A stretch of DNA of 64,000 nt from Mesorhizobium huakuii (lineage in GTDB: Bacteria > Pseudomonadota > Alphaproteobacteria > Rhizobiales > Rhizobiaceae): the NCBI RefSeq assembly GCF_030160235.1, contig NZ_BSNY01000007.1:93954-157953 (forward strand). The letters are read 5' to 3'. Below are positions 1-9,511 of the stretch, one piece after another. Each line of letters starts with the position of its first letter. The first letter of the stretch is position 1. A program made the translations under genes and the position numbers. A model generated the notes under the pieces. It ran no database searches, was not told the origin of the DNA, and saw only the letters and a list, made by a program, of their open reading frames with translations.

Positions 1-664
1 GCCCGCTGGCATGCTTGGACAGCATCACGTCGAGCAATTGCCGGTCGAGGCGCTCGGGCTGGTTCTCGATCTCGGTGATGTCGAAACGCGGCTCGAGGTC
101 GAGATATTCGGCACAGGCGCCCTGCTGGAAGTTGAGGTCGACCACGCAGGTCGAGGCGCCGCGCGTCACCGAGTGATGCAGCTGGAACGCGGTCTGCAGC
201 GCCAGCGTCGTGGTGCCGACGCCGCCGGCGGCCGGCATGAAGGTGTAGATCTGCGACTCGGTGTTTTCCTCACGCCCCGGCCCCTGCAGGGCCCGCACCA
301 CCGAGCGCACCAGATCGGCCGTGGTGATCGGCTTGACCAGGAAGTCCGCGACCTTGAGCTGCACCAGGATGCGCACGGCGGCGGCGTTGAACTCCTGGGT
401 GACCACGACCACCGGCGCCTTGCCCTCCAGACGGCGCATGATGCGCTGCAGCGACTCGACCTCCTCCAGTCTCGCCGCGTCCATGTCGACGATGATGGCG
501 CCGAAGTCCGCTTCCTGGACCTCGCCGCGCAGTTCGGTGACATTCTTTTCCACCGTCGAGAGCTGGATGATCTCGGAGGCGGCGAATGCGGTCCGCGTGT
601 CCTGCACGAAGGTCCTGTCCGTCGATACGAGCAGGATCTTCTTGGTCTTGATGCCGTTTGCCAT
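1..664 (-). CDS. cpaE: Pilus assembly protein CpaE (partial, C-terminus off the left edge)
   Basis: The visible 221 residues begin at ATG 664 and continue past base 1. Residues 1-125 look like a receiver-type domain with Asp60 and a Lys111-Pro pair. They are followed by a deviant Walker A motif, AAGGVGTT, near residues 145-152, the start of a ParA/MinD-like ATPase domain. This order is the CpaE/TadZ architecture, which places the Tad secretion machine at the cell pole or membrane in known systems. It lies 35 bases downstream of a small lipoprotein gene and in the same direction as cpaC and cpaB, so it is probably cotranscribed with them. Family assignment is firm; the ATPase C-terminus cannot be judged. 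Confidence 0.93.
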   Translation of the reverse strand, partial: MANGIKTKKILLVSTDRTFVQDTRTAFAASEIIQLSTVEKNVTELRGEVQEADFGAIIVDMDAARLEEVESLQRIMRRLEGKAPVVVVTQEFNAAAVRILVQLKVADFLVKPITTADLVRSVVRALQGPGREENTESQIYTFMPAAGGVGTTTLALQTAFQLHHSVTRGASTCVVDLNFQQGACAEYLDLEPRFDITEIENQPERLDRQLLDVMLSKHASG

Positions 665-699
665 TTTTATCAGCCTGTGAGCGCGATCGCCCTTTGGGG

Positions 700-969
700 T
701 CAGTTGGCCGTGGTCGTCTGCGATGCCTTCGGAGCGGCGGCCTGATCCGGCGTGACCGGAACGGTATCGCCACGCTTGGCGGGCACGAGAAGCCTTGTGT
801 TCTGGACGCCGTATTTCCAGGGATCGACCATCTGCATTACGGTGTTGGCGGCCTGGGCCTCGCCGGAGCCTGGCGTCACCCCTTCGCTGCGTATGTAATC
901 GTCGCTGGTGCAGCCGCCGGCCAAACCGGCAAGAAGCAAGGCGACACTCGATCTCAGGACCAGACGCAT
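700..969 (-). CDS. Small lipoprotein in the cpa/tad pilus operon
   Basis: An 89-residue protein starting at ATG 969. It has a short basic N-terminus, a hydrophobic stretch and a lipobox ending LAGGC at Cys20, so it should be a lipidated envelope protein. The middle part (TPGSGEAQAANTVMQMVDPW) resembles short lipoproteins often found at this place in rhizobial tad operons. It sits four bases after the cpaC stop and before cpaE, the position taken by CpaD in other systems, but it is much shorter than a normal CpaD (about 200 residues). I therefore do not call it cpaD. A role in outer-membrane pilus export is inferred from position only. Confidence 0.75.
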   Translation of the reverse strand: MRLVLRSSVALLLAGLAGGCTSDDYIRSEGVTPGSGEAQAANTVMQMVDPWKYGVQNTRLLVPAKRGDTVPVTPDQAAAPKASQTTTAN

Positions 970-973
970 GGCT

Positions 974-2419
974 TCAGTCCTTCGGCAGGTCGAGGAAGTG
1001 CCCGACCGTGGTGGCGGGAGCGGTCCGTGCGGCGCTGCCATCGGCCAGCGCCAGCGCGCGGCCGGTGTCCGACGCCTTCACTTCCTCGGTGTTGTTGAGG
1101 AAATAGTCGACATTGCTGGCCGGTTGCGTACCGTCGGTCGGTTCGACCATTTTCTTCGACGGATCGACCGGCTTGACCAGATAGGGCGTGACGATGATGA
1201 CCAGATCGGTCTCGCGCCGCTGGTAGGATTTCGACGAGAACAGCGATCCGAGCACCGGCATCTTGCCAAGGCCGGGAATGCGCGACGTGGTGATGTCGTT
1301 TTGCGACTGCAGCAGTCCCGCGATCATGAAGCTCTGGCCGTTCTTGAGGTCGACCGACGTCTTGGCGCGGCGTACGATGAAGCCCGGCACCGAAATGCTG
1401 CCGATATTGTAGGACGCCGACGCATCGATAGAGGAGACTTCCGGCGCGATGTCGAGGCTGACCAGACCGTCCTTGAGCACGGTCGGGGTAAAATCCAGGC
1501 TGACGCCGTATTTCTTGTAGCTGACGGAGATCTTGCCGTTGTCTTCGGAGACCGGGATCGGGAATTCGCCGCCGGCGAGGAAGCTCGCCGTTTCGCCGGA
1601 ACGGGCAATGAGATTCGGTTCCGCCAGCCGGCGGGCAAGACCACGCTCTTCCAGTGCCTTGATGGCGATATCGATCGACACGCCGTTCGACAGCAGTCGG
1701 CCGATGATTTCACCGGTTCCCGCCGCCGGCACCGTGCCGGGGTCGAGCGAAACATCGCGCCCGCCGAAACCGTAGGCGAAATTGGCAGCGTATTTGGCGC
1801 CCAGATCCTGCCCCGCCTGACGGTTGATCTCGACGAAGCGGACGTTGAGCTGAACCTGTTGCGACGACGAGATGTTGACCGAGTTGATCACTTCCTCGGT
1901 GCCGGAAAAACGGGTGGCGATCTTGTTCGCCTTTTCGGCGGCGACCGCATCATCCGCCTCGCCCGACAGCACGACACGGCCATTGGCCGAGCCGACCTTG
2001 ATCTTGGCATCCGGCACGCTGGCGCGGATGGTGCTGGCCAGCTGATCCGTGTCGAGCGTCACCTCGATGTCGACGGTACCGACGAGCTGCTTCTTCTCGT
2101 CGAACAGCGCAATGCCGGTGGTGCCGAGATTGTTGCCGAGCACATAAAAGGATTTGTCGGTCAGTGGATTGACGTTGGCGATCTCGGGATCGCCGATGAC
2201 GATCTGGTAGAAGGCGGCACTCGTCACGATCGTCTTGGGCTTGCCCTTGGCGACCTTGATCGACGCATTCTTGGTCGCCGAGACATAGACGATGTCATTG
2301 TCCGCCTTGGCCACGCCGGGCAAGGCGAGCATTGCGCTCGCAACCAGCGCGGCAGCCATCGCCAGAGCACGCGCAAAGCGCGATCGATCCATCATTCGAT
2401 ATAGGGTACGCATCAACAT
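974..2419 (-). CDS. cpaC: Secretin CpaC of the Tad/Flp pilus
   Basis: About 481 residues from ATG 2419 (a second ATG lies two codons later; a third in-frame start upstream at 2443 is less likely). A basic N-terminus and hydrophobic segment ending in PGVAKA form a signal peptide. Then come an N-terminal pilus/secretin domain, a BON-like domain around residues 110-180 and a secretin domain beginning near VQLNVRFVEINRQAG. The product should form the outer-membrane channel through which the Flp pilus passes. The gene follows cpaB with about 30 bases between and precedes the small lipoprotein gene by four bases, consistent with one operon. Confidence 0.95.
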   Translation of the reverse strand: MLMRTLYRMMDRSRFARALAMAAALVASAMLALPGVAKADNDIVYVSATKNASIKVAKGKPKTIVTSAAFYQIVIGDPEIANVNPLTDKSFYVLGNNLGTTGIALFDEKKQLVGTVDIEVTLDTDQLASTIRASVPDAKIKVGSANGRVVLSGEADDAVAAEKANKIATRFSGTEEVINSVNISSSQQVQLNVRFVEINRQAGQDLGAKYAANFAYGFGGRDVSLDPGTVPAAGTGEIIGRLLSNGVSIDIAIKALEERGLARRLAEPNLIARSGETASFLAGGEFPIPVSEDNGKISVSYKKYGVSLDFTPTVLKDGLVSLDIAPEVSSIDASASYNIGSISVPGFIVRRAKTSVDLKNGQSFMIAGLLQSQNDITTSRIPGLGKMPVLGSLFSSKSYQRRETDLVIIVTPYLVKPVDPSKKMVEPTDGTQPASNVDYFLNNTEEVKASDTGRALALADGSAARTAPATTVGHFLDLPKD

Positions 2420-2449
2420 TGCCCTGTCCCGTCCGGTCCCCACCGGCCT

Positions 2450-3376
2450 TTACTTCTGGTCCCGCTCAGGAACCTGATATTCCTCGGCCTTCGTGCCGCG
2501 CGTCACGATGACCGTCTTGAATTTCGGCTTCTCCGGCTCCTTGGTCATCGCATCGAACAGCGAGCCGGCCGCGGCCTGGGCCTTCGCCGCCACCGATCCG
2601 CCAAAGGACGAGATGGTGGTGACGCCGTTCTTGCCGTCGCCGCCTTCGCTGGCGGAGCGCAGCGACAGCGACAGCGTGCCGACGGTGCGGGCGAGCGCCA
2701 CTTTCTGCGCGCCTTCGGTCGTCACTTCGATAGTCACCGAATTCGTGATCTGCGGCGTCGTCTGGCGCTCGTCGGCACCCTGGCCGACGCTCAGCACCTT
2801 GGCGTCGGCAACGACGATTTCCGAGGTGATGGTCGAACCGGCCGCGCCTTGCGCGTTCTTGGCGACCTCCTGGATTTCGCCGGCATCGCGCGTCAGCACG
2901 ACATCGACGCGGTCGCCCGGCGTGACGAAGCCGCCGACACCGGCGATCTCGTCGGTACGGATGGTCACCGCCCGCATTCCGGGCGTCAGCATGTTGGAGA
3001 GCGTCGCGCGGCCGTTCGGCCCCGACAGCTTGGTCAGCAGCACCGGTTCGTTGACCTCGATCGGCGACAGCACGATGCGATTGCCCTCGCCGAGCAATCC
3101 ATCGATGGTGGCAAAGGCGCCTTGCGGCAGGGAATCCTGCGGCCACGGGATTTCGATCAGCTTGGCGCGGTCGAGTTCCTGGCCGTAGCGCAACGGCGCG
3201 TTCGCCACCACGATGGTCTTGAACTCGATCCTGGGCGGTGCCGGAGCGGCGATCGAAGCCGTCTTCTCCTCGGCAGCGGGCTTGGCCTGGCTCTTGACCC
3301 AGAAATCCGCGGCAAAGATCGAGATCGCACCGAAAACGGCGGCGATGCCGATCATCGTTATGGCCTTGCCCCTCAC
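2450..3376 (-). CDS. cpaB: Flp pilus assembly protein CpaB (RcpC)
   Basis: 308 residues starting at GTG 3376, with an AGGGG ribosome site about eight bases upstream. A single N-terminal hydrophobic segment (residues 6-24) is followed by a SAF-type domain around residues 50-115 and the RcpC/CpaB C-terminal region. In other Tad systems CpaB lies in the periplasm and stabilises the secretin. It is the first visible gene of the pilus operon. The usual upstream genes for pilin and prepilin peptidase are absent here: the next gene is parE on the other strand, so this operon starts with cpaB or its pilin gene lies elsewhere. Confidence 0.94.
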   Translation of the reverse strand: MRGKAITMIGIAAVFGAISIFAADFWVKSQAKPAAEEKTASIAAPAPPRIEFKTIVVANAPLRYGQELDRAKLIEIPWPQDSLPQGAFATIDGLLGEGNRIVLSPIEVNEPVLLTKLSGPNGRATLSNMLTPGMRAVTIRTDEIAGVGGFVTPGDRVDVVLTRDAGEIQEVAKNAQGAAGSTITSEIVVADAKVLSVGQGADERQTTPQITNSVTIEVTTEGAQKVALARTVGTLSLSLRSASEGGDGKNGVTTISSFGGSVAAKAQAAAGSLFDAMTKEPEKPKFKTVIVTRGTKAEEYQVPERDQK

Positions 3377-3605
3377 GCCGAAAACCCCTGATGCCCGTCG
3401 TTTCTTTTTATGTTGGGCTCACGCTAGGCCGCTTTGTTAAAGAATCAGGAATGTAGAACGGTGGTATTGGACCTATTTCCGCCCGCTTGGTTATCGAATG
3501 GTTTTAGGATAAGACGGGTCAAATCCCCGAACGTAACAGGAACCTCCGTCGCTTGGCGCTGAAAAGCGTGGCAGTATCGACGGGTGATTCGCAGCATCGG
3601 ACCCT

Positions 3606-5672
3606 ATGGCAGGCATGGACGACAACAACGATCTCTTCGGCAATATGGACAAGCAGCCGCAGCCCGTTCGCACACCGGCGCGCCCGGCGGACCCGCTTGT
3701 GCAGGCAGCGGCCAAGCGTCCGGCCGCGACCAAGGATGGCAGCGAGGGCTATAGCGCCGCCGACATCGAGGTGCTCGAGGGCCTGGAGCCGGTGCGCCGC
3801 CGGCCAGGCATGTATATTGGCGGCACCGACGACAAGGCGATGCACCATCTGTTCGCCGAGGTCATCGACAATTCGATGGACGAGGCGGTTGCCGGCCATG
3901 CCACCTTCATCGATGTCGAGCTTTCGGCCGATGGGTTCCTGACCGTTACCGACAATGGCCGCGGCATCCCGGTCGATCCGCATCCGAAATTCAAGAAGCC
4001 GGCGCTCGAAGTCATCATGACGACGCTGCATTCGGGCGGCAAATTCGACTCCAAGGTCTACGAGACCTCCGGCGGCCTGCACGGCGTCGGCGTTTCCGTG
4101 GTCAACGCGCTGTCGGATCATCTCGAGGTCGAGGTTGCGCGTGGCCGCCAGCTCTACCGCCAGCGCTTTTCGCGCGGCATTCCGGTAAGCGGCCTGGAGC
4201 AGCTTGGCGAGGTCCACAACCGGCGCGGAACGAAAATCCGCTTCCATCCCGACGAGCAGATCTTCGGCAAGGGCGCGGCCTTCGAACCGGCGCGCCTCTA
4301 CCGCATGACGCGCTCGAAAGCCTATCTGTTCGGCGGCGTGGAAATCCGCTGGACCTGCGATCCTTCGCTGATCAAGGAAAAGGACCAGACGCCGGCCAAG
4401 GCGGAGTTTCATTTCCCTGGCGGCCTGAAGGACTATCTCAAGGCGTCGCTCGGCGACGACTTTCAGGTCACCCGCGAAATCTTTGCGGGGAAAAGCGAAA
4501 AGCAAGGCGGCCATGGCTCGCTCGAATGGGCGGTGACGTGGTTCGGCGGCGACGGCTTCATCAATTCCTACTGCAACACAATCCCGACCGGCGAAGGCGG
4601 CACCCACGAGGCCGGCTTCCGCAACGTGCTGACCAGGGGCTTGCGCGCTTATGCCGATCTCGTCGGCAACAAGCGCGCCTCGATCGTCACCTCGGAAGAT
4701 GTCATGATCTCGGCGGCCGGCATGCTGTCCGTGTTCATCCGCGAGCCCGAATTCGTCGGCCAGACCAAGGACAGGCTGGCGACGATCGAGGCAATCCGCA
4801 TTGTCGAGACGGCGATCCGCGATCCGTTCGACCATTGGCTGGCGGACAATCCGCAGGAAGCCTCGAAGCTGCTGGAGTGGGTGATCGCGCGCGCCGACGA
4901 GCGGGTGCGCCGGCGCCAGGAAAAAGAAGTGTCGCGCAAGAGCGCGGTGCGCAAATTGCGCCTGCCGGGCAAGCTTGCCGATTGCACGCAGAATGCCGCT
5001 GCCGGTGCCGAACTGTTCATCGTCGAAGGTGACTCCGCCGGCGGTTCGGCCAAGCAGGCGCGCGACCGCGCCAGCCAGGCAGTGCTGCCATTGCGCGGAA
5101 AAATCCTCAACGTCGCCAGCGCCGGCAATGACAAGCTGGCCGCCAACCAGCAGATATCGGACTTGATCCAGGCGCTCGGCTGCGGCACGCGATCAAAGTA
5201 CCGCGACGAGGATTTGCGCTATGACCGCGTGATCATCATGACCGACGCCGACGTCGACGGCGCCCATATCGCCTCGCTGCTGATCACCTTCTTCTACCAG
5301 GAGATGCCGGCGCTGGTGCGCGGCGGCCATCTCTATCTGGCGGTGCCGCCGCTTTACTCGATCCGGCAAGGCGGCAAGGTTGCGTACGCCCGCGACGATG
5401 CGCACAAGGACGAGCTCTTGCGCACCGAATTCACCGGACGCGGCAAGGTCGAGCTTGGCCGCTTCAAGGGCCTGGGCGAGATGATGGCCTCCCAGCTCAA
5501 GGAGACCACGATGGACCCGAGAAAGCGCACGCTTCTGCGGGTCGACGTGATCGACGCCGAGGCAGCGACCAAGGACGCGGTCGACGCGCTGATGGGCACC
5601 AAGCCGGAAGCCCGCTTCCGCTTCATCCAGGAACGTGCCGAATTCGCCGAGACGGAAGTGCTGGATATCTAG
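3606..5672 (+). CDS. parE: DNA topoisomerase IV subunit B
   Basis: 688 residues from ATG 3606; an in-frame ATG at 3615 is an alternative. The N-terminal GHKL ATPase shows the expected [10 protein letters not shown] and [15 protein letters not shown] motifs. The TOPRIM part has [16 protein letters not shown] near residue 474 and [10 protein letters not shown] near residue 545. With ParC it decatenates daughter chromosomes. Choice of ParE over GyrB rests on overall length and on the lack of the GyrB-type insert; the family is certain, the ParE/GyrB distinction very likely. It is divergent from cpaB across a 229-base gap in which I recognise no specific promoter. Confidence 0.95.
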   Translation: MAGMDDNNDLFGNMDKQPQPVRTPARPADPLVQAAAKRPAATKDGSEGYSAADIEVLEGLEPVRRRPGMYIGGTDDKAMHHLFAEVIDNSMDEAVAGHATFIDVELSADGFLTVTDNGRGIPVDPHPKFKKPALEVIMTTLHSGGKFDSKVYETSGGLHGVGVSVVNALSDHLEVEVARGRQLYRQRFSRGIPVSGLEQLGEVHNRRGTKIRFHPDEQIFGKGAAFEPARLYRMTRSKAYLFGGVEIRWTCDPSLIKEKDQTPAKAEFHFPGGLKDYLKASLGDDFQVTREIFAGKSEKQGGHGSLEWAVTWFGGDGFINSYCNTIPTGEGGTHEAGFRNVLTRGLRAYADLVGNKRASIVTSEDVMISAAGMLSVFIREPEFVGQTKDRLATIEAIRIVETAIRDPFDHWLADNPQEASKLLEWVIARADERVRRRQEKEVSRKSAVRKLRLPGKLADCTQNAAAGAELFIVEGDSAGGSAKQARDRASQAVLPLRGKILNVASAGNDKLAANQQISDLIQALGCGTRSKYRDEDLRYDRVIIMTDADVDGAHIASLLITFFYQEMPALVRGGHLYLAVPPLYSIRQGGKVAYARDDAHKDELLRTEFTGRGKVELGRFKGLGEMMASQLKETTMDPRKRTLLRVDVIDAEAATKDAVDALMGTKPEARFRFIQERAEFAETEVLDI

Positions 5673-5716
5673 CCGCTGGCCAGTTTAGCTTGCGCTTCCG
5701 AGAAGGAGACCGGCAC

Positions 5717-7783
5717 GTGACCTGGGCACGGCTGAAAGCCTATTTCGAGACGAGCCTGGCCGGGTTGACGCAGCCGACGCGCTCGGACTGGATTTTCGCC
5801 CTGCGCACCGTTTCGGCCGGCCTGATCGCGCTGCTCGCCGCCTACGCCCTCAAGCTCGATCACCCGCAATGGGCGATGATGACGGTGTTCATCGTCGCCC
5901 AGCCGGTCGCGGGCATGGTGCTGGCGAAAGGCTTCTACCGCTTGCTCGGCACGCTGGCCGGCGGGCTGGCGGCGATCGGCATCACCACGGTCTTCGGCAC
6001 CAACCCATGGGTTCTGGTGACGGTGCTCGCCGTCTGGATCGGCATCTGCACCTTCGTTTCCTCGCTGCTGCGCAATCCCGAAGCCTATGGTGCGGCACTT
6101 GCCGGCTACACGGCGATGATCATCGGCCTGCCTGCCTTCGGACAGCCGCATCTGGTCGTCGATCTCGCTGTCGCCCGTTGCGCGGAAATCGTGCTTGGCA
6201 TCGTCTGCGCCGGCGTGACCAGCCGGCTGATTCTGCCGAAACTGGCCAGCGATGCCATCATCTCGCGGCTGAAACGCTGCATTCTCGACCTTGCCACCTA
6301 TGCCGCGGGTGCCTTCTCGGGCGGTGATACAGCGACACTTTCCGCACTGCATCGCAAACTCGTCGCGGACACCCAGACACTCGGCGAAATGCGTGCCTAT
6401 GCCAGGCTGGAAGCGCCGAGCTTCGCGCCGCGTGCCCACCCGGTGCGGCGCACCATCGGACAATTGCTCTCGGCCCTGTCGGCGGCACGCGCGCTGCATT
6501 CGCACGCCGCTCCGAAGAACGCCGCCCTCATCCCGGTGCGATCGGAATTGCAGGCCCTTGTCGGCGAATTGGCGGCTAAGCCCGGCGCACTGGACGATAC
6601 GACCCCTTGGGTGGAACAGCTCGACGCGATCTCGGCCAAGGCCCGGCAACTGCCCGATGCCTCAGTCGACCAGGGTGACGACAGGGTCGGCACCATCACC
6701 CGCCTTACCATCGCAGCCGATTTCGCCGAGGCGCTGAAGCAGGTGCTGCGCGGGCTCGATGCCTTGCGCGCGCCGGTCACACGCACCGGCCGCGCCAGCA
6801 GGCAGCCTGCGCTGGTGGTGCACCGCGACTACCCCGGCGCATCGCGCAATGCCGTGCGTGCTGCCCTTGCCACCTTGCTGGTCGCGGCCTTCTGGCTGAC
6901 GACGAAATGGTCCGAGGCGGCTGGCACGGTCATACTCGTTGCCGTCGTATCCAGCCTTTTCGCAGCTCGTCCCGATCCCGTGCAGGTATCCTGGGGATTC
7001 TTCAAGGGAACGCTGCTGGCCTTGCCCTTTGCCTTCCTCGTCGGCCAGATCGCATTGCCTGCCCTGCCCGGCTTCGGCTGGTTCGTCCTGTTTGTCGTGC
7101 CGATCCTGGTGCCGACGGCGCTGGGCATGGCCAATCCGCGCTATGTCGGCATAGCCACGGCCTTCGCCATCAACTTCCTCGCGTTCCTCAGCCCGCATCA
7201 GGCGATGACCTACGATCCTGGCCCGTTCTTCGCCGGCTCGGCGTCCGTGCTGGTTGGCATCCTGCTGGCGATCGGCGTCTTCATTGTCGTGCTGCCCGCC
7301 GATCCCTGGCTCGCGGCGAACCGGATCGTGCGGGCCATGCGCGAGGATTTGGCACGGCTTTGCCTGCACGAGCGCGTGCCGAGGCGTTCGGCCTTCGAAA
7401 GCCTCGCCTATGACCGCATCAACCAGTTGATGCCGCTGGTGCAGAACTCCGGCAGGAAGGGCGAGGCGGTGTTGGGCGGCGGCGTCGCCGCCGTCACGGT
7501 GGGCCTGGAGATCCTGCGGCTGCGCGGCGCGAGCCAAAACCACGCCATCCCGTCCGAAACCACGGCTTCGATCGCCAATTTCCTGAGAGGGCTGGCGCGC
7601 GAACTGCTGTTCCGCGCCCCCGGCGATCCGCGGACAGCGACCGTCGCTGTCGCCCGACAGTATGCGGCTGGTATCGCCCAGCGGAATGTCACCGGCGACA
7701 TGCTGCAGATCGCGGCATCCCTGCGCATCATTGCCGCCGCGATGGAGGATTTTCCGGACTTCTTCGCAAAAGACCCAGGCTAG
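5717..7783 (+). CDS. FUSC family membrane transporter
   Basis: About 688 residues. I place the start at GTG 5717 because AGAAGGAG lies eight bases upstream; a TTG nine codons earlier (5690) has no such site. Two blocks of about five to six hydrophobic segments (first roughly residues 30-180, second roughly 375-540) are each followed by a soluble domain. This is the fusaric acid resistance/aromatic acid exporter (FUSC, YccS/AaeB-like) layout. The likely role is efflux of aromatic acids or similar compounds across the inner membrane; the substrate is unknown. It starts 45 bases after parE. Its stop overlaps the stop of the converging DUF2336 gene by three bases. Confidence 0.88.
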   Translation: MTWARLKAYFETSLAGLTQPTRSDWIFALRTVSAGLIALLAAYALKLDHPQWAMMTVFIVAQPVAGMVLAKGFYRLLGTLAGGLAAIGITTVFGTNPWVLVTVLAVWIGICTFVSSLLRNPEAYGAALAGYTAMIIGLPAFGQPHLVVDLAVARCAEIVLGIVCAGVTSRLILPKLASDAIISRLKRCILDLATYAAGAFSGGDTATLSALHRKLVADTQTLGEMRAYARLEAPSFAPRAHPVRRTIGQLLSALSAARALHSHAAPKNAALIPVRSELQALVGELAAKPGALDDTTPWVEQLDAISAKARQLPDASVDQGDDRVGTITRLTIAADFAEALKQVLRGLDALRAPVTRTGRASRQPALVVHRDYPGASRNAVRAALATLLVAAFWLTTKWSEAAGTVILVAVVSSLFAARPDPVQVSWGFFKGTLLALPFAFLVGQIALPALPGFGWFVLFVVPILVPTALGMANPRYVGIATAFAINFLAFLSPHQAMTYDPGPFFAGSASVLVGILLAIGVFIVVLPADPWLAANRIVRAMREDLARLCLHERVPRRSAFESLAYDRINQLMPLVQNSGRKGEAVLGGGVAAVTVGLEILRLRGASQNHAIPSETTASIANFLRGLARELLFRAPGDPRTATVAVARQYAAGIAQRNVTGDMLQIAASLRIIAAAMEDFPDFFAKDPG

Positions 7784-8925
7784 GCCGCCGCGATCGCCAG
7801 CGCATGGCCGCGTGCGTTTTCGCGCAGCGCGTCGAGATGGATCGACTTGACTAGGGCCGCGAGATCGCCTTCCGCGGATTGCCCGCCCAACTCCTTGAGC
7901 ATCAGCCAGCTGACTTCCTGCACGCCGGCGACGCGCTTGCCATTGGCGACCTCCCGCCAGATTTTCAAGGCACGCAGGATGATCGCATGCGTTGCCACGG
8001 CCAGGCCCGCGCTGCGGAACAATGCCTGCAGGGCCACGTCGTGGCCGCCGGCCAGCAGCGCCCTCACCCGCGGCTCGGATTGCTGGCCGAGTGCCACCAG
8101 CGTGGAGCCGAAGAAATCGACCTTGCCATGCGCGATGGTGCGGATGAGGAAGCTCGCGGTGAGATCGCCGCGCAGCCTGAGATGTTCGATCAGCGCGGCA
8201 TGTTCTTCCTGGCGCGTGCCCTCGATCAGTGTCACCGATGCCTTGACGCAGGCGTCCCGCAGGACGCGATCGGCCCTCGCGGCGCCCATCAATGCCATCA
8301 CCAGCGGCGATGTCTTCAATGTCTCGCCGAGCTTGATCAGCAGCATGTGCCGGCAGTCGGCCGGAAGCCTGACATCTGATATCAGCGCCTCGCGCACCTG
8401 CGGCAGATGCCCATGGCGTTCGGCCATGCGGCGGAAGCTCAGCGAAGCGATGTCGGCGCCGCTATTGGCAAGCAGCACCGCGCAGGCTTCCGCCTCGCCG
8501 ATCTCGGCGATCGCCGCCGACAGCGCCATCGAAACGACAGGACGGTCGGCGATCAGCTTCTGCGTCGCCTTCTGGCTCGCCGCCACGCGATTGATCAGAT
8601 CGGCGTCGGTGAGCAGCGGCGAACGCGCCAGCACCACGCCGGCGACTTCCGGCTGGTCGGACGCCAGCGCACTGATGATCTGCAGCGGCGCGTGGTGGCT
8701 CATCGAGAGCGCCTCGGCCATCGCCAGCCGCACCTTCGACGAGGCATCGTCGAGCAGCAGCGTCAGCGCCGCTTCCGCCGCGCAGCGATCCTCGAACGGC
8801 AATTCGGAATTGACATAGGCCCGGGCCAGCGCATTGGCCGCGGCGGCGCGCTCGGACACTCTTGCCGTGTAGATCCATTTCAGGAAATGCGAAACAACAA
8901 CCATGCCCGTCTGCTTACGCCCCAT
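7780..8925 (-). CDS. DUF2336 domain-containing protein
   Basis: 381 residues, mostly alpha-helical, with alanine/leucine-rich HEAT-like repeats throughout (for example residues 20-130). The pattern matches DUF2336 proteins of Alphaproteobacteria, whose function is not established. There is no signal peptide, so it is probably cytoplasmic. An internal ATG at codon 8 is a possible alternative start. It is convergent with the FUSC gene and divergent from the MaoC gene, so it is probably transcribed alone. Confidence 0.82.
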   Translation of the reverse strand: MGRKQTGMVVVSHFLKWIYTARVSERAAAANALARAYVNSELPFEDRCAAEAALTLLLDDASSKVRLAMAEALSMSHHAPLQIISALASDQPEVAGVVLARSPLLTDADLINRVAASQKATQKLIADRPVVSMALSAAIAEIGEAEACAVLLANSGADIASLSFRRMAERHGHLPQVREALISDVRLPADCRHMLLIKLGETLKTSPLVMALMGAARADRVLRDACVKASVTLIEGTRQEEHAALIEHLRLRGDLTASFLIRTIAHGKVDFFGSTLVALGQQSEPRVRALLAGGHDVALQALFRSAGLAVATHAIILRALKIWREVANGKRVAGVQEVSWLMLKELGGQSAEGDLAALVKSIHLDALRENARGHALAIAAA

Positions 8926-9058
8926 GCCGGAAGGTTTCCGGCCCCGCTGGAGACGGTAGGCAGAAATGGTTTACGAACGGTTCACCATGTTCATTAACTG
9001 GCTTGCGAGCCCTGGATGCAGCGCTTATCAACCGTCAATCAGCGCAGGAGACTGAAAA

Positions 9059-9511
9059 ATGGCCGGCTTATACCTTGAGGAGTTCGTCGTCGGCCACGTC
9101 TTCCAGCACACGCTTCGCAAGACCGTCACCGAGAGCGACAACATGCTGTTTTCGGTGATGACGCTGAACCCGCAGCCGCTGCATATCGATTTCGATTTCG
9201 CCGCCAGGAGCGAATGGGGCAAGCCGCTGGTCAACTCGCTCTTCACGCTCGGCCTGATGATCGGCATTTCGGTCAACGACATCACGGTCGGCACGACGGT
9301 CGCCAATCTCGGCATGAAGGAAACCACCTTTCCGCATCCGGTCTTCCACGGCGACACCATCCGCGTCGAGACCACTGTCATCTCGGTGCGGGAATCGAAA
9401 TCCAAGCCGGATCGCGGCATCGTCGAATTCGAACACCGCGCCTACAACCAGCATGGCGACCTGGTCGCCAAGTGCACCAGGCAAGCGATGATGCTGAAGA
9501 AGGCCGCCTGA
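9059..9511 (+). CDS. MaoC family dehydratase
   Basis: A 150-residue single hot-dog domain. The hydratase signature is recognisable around residues 36-45 as NPQPLHIDF, with the conserved Asn and His kept and a Gln where many relatives have Asp or Thr. Members hydrate enoyl-CoA-type double bonds or act as dehydratases. Its TGA overlaps the ATG of the CitE-type lyase by one base, so the two are translationally coupled and probably act in sequence on a C4-C5 acyl-CoA. The exact substrate (for example mesaconyl-, itaconyl- or methylcrotonyl-type CoA esters) cannot be read from sequence. Confidence 0.88.
   Translation: MAGLYLEEFVVGHVFQHTLRKTVTESDNMLFSVMTLNPQPLHIDFDFAARSEWGKPLVNSLFTLGLMIGISVNDITVGTTVANLGMKETTFPHPVFHGDTIRVETTVISVRESKSKPDRGIVEFEHRAYNQHGDLVAKCTRQAMMLKKAA

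Noticed and set aside
3519-4835. Minus-strand open frame opposite parE
   Set aside because: Shadow of parE, whose GHKL and TOPRIM motifs are clear on the plus strand.
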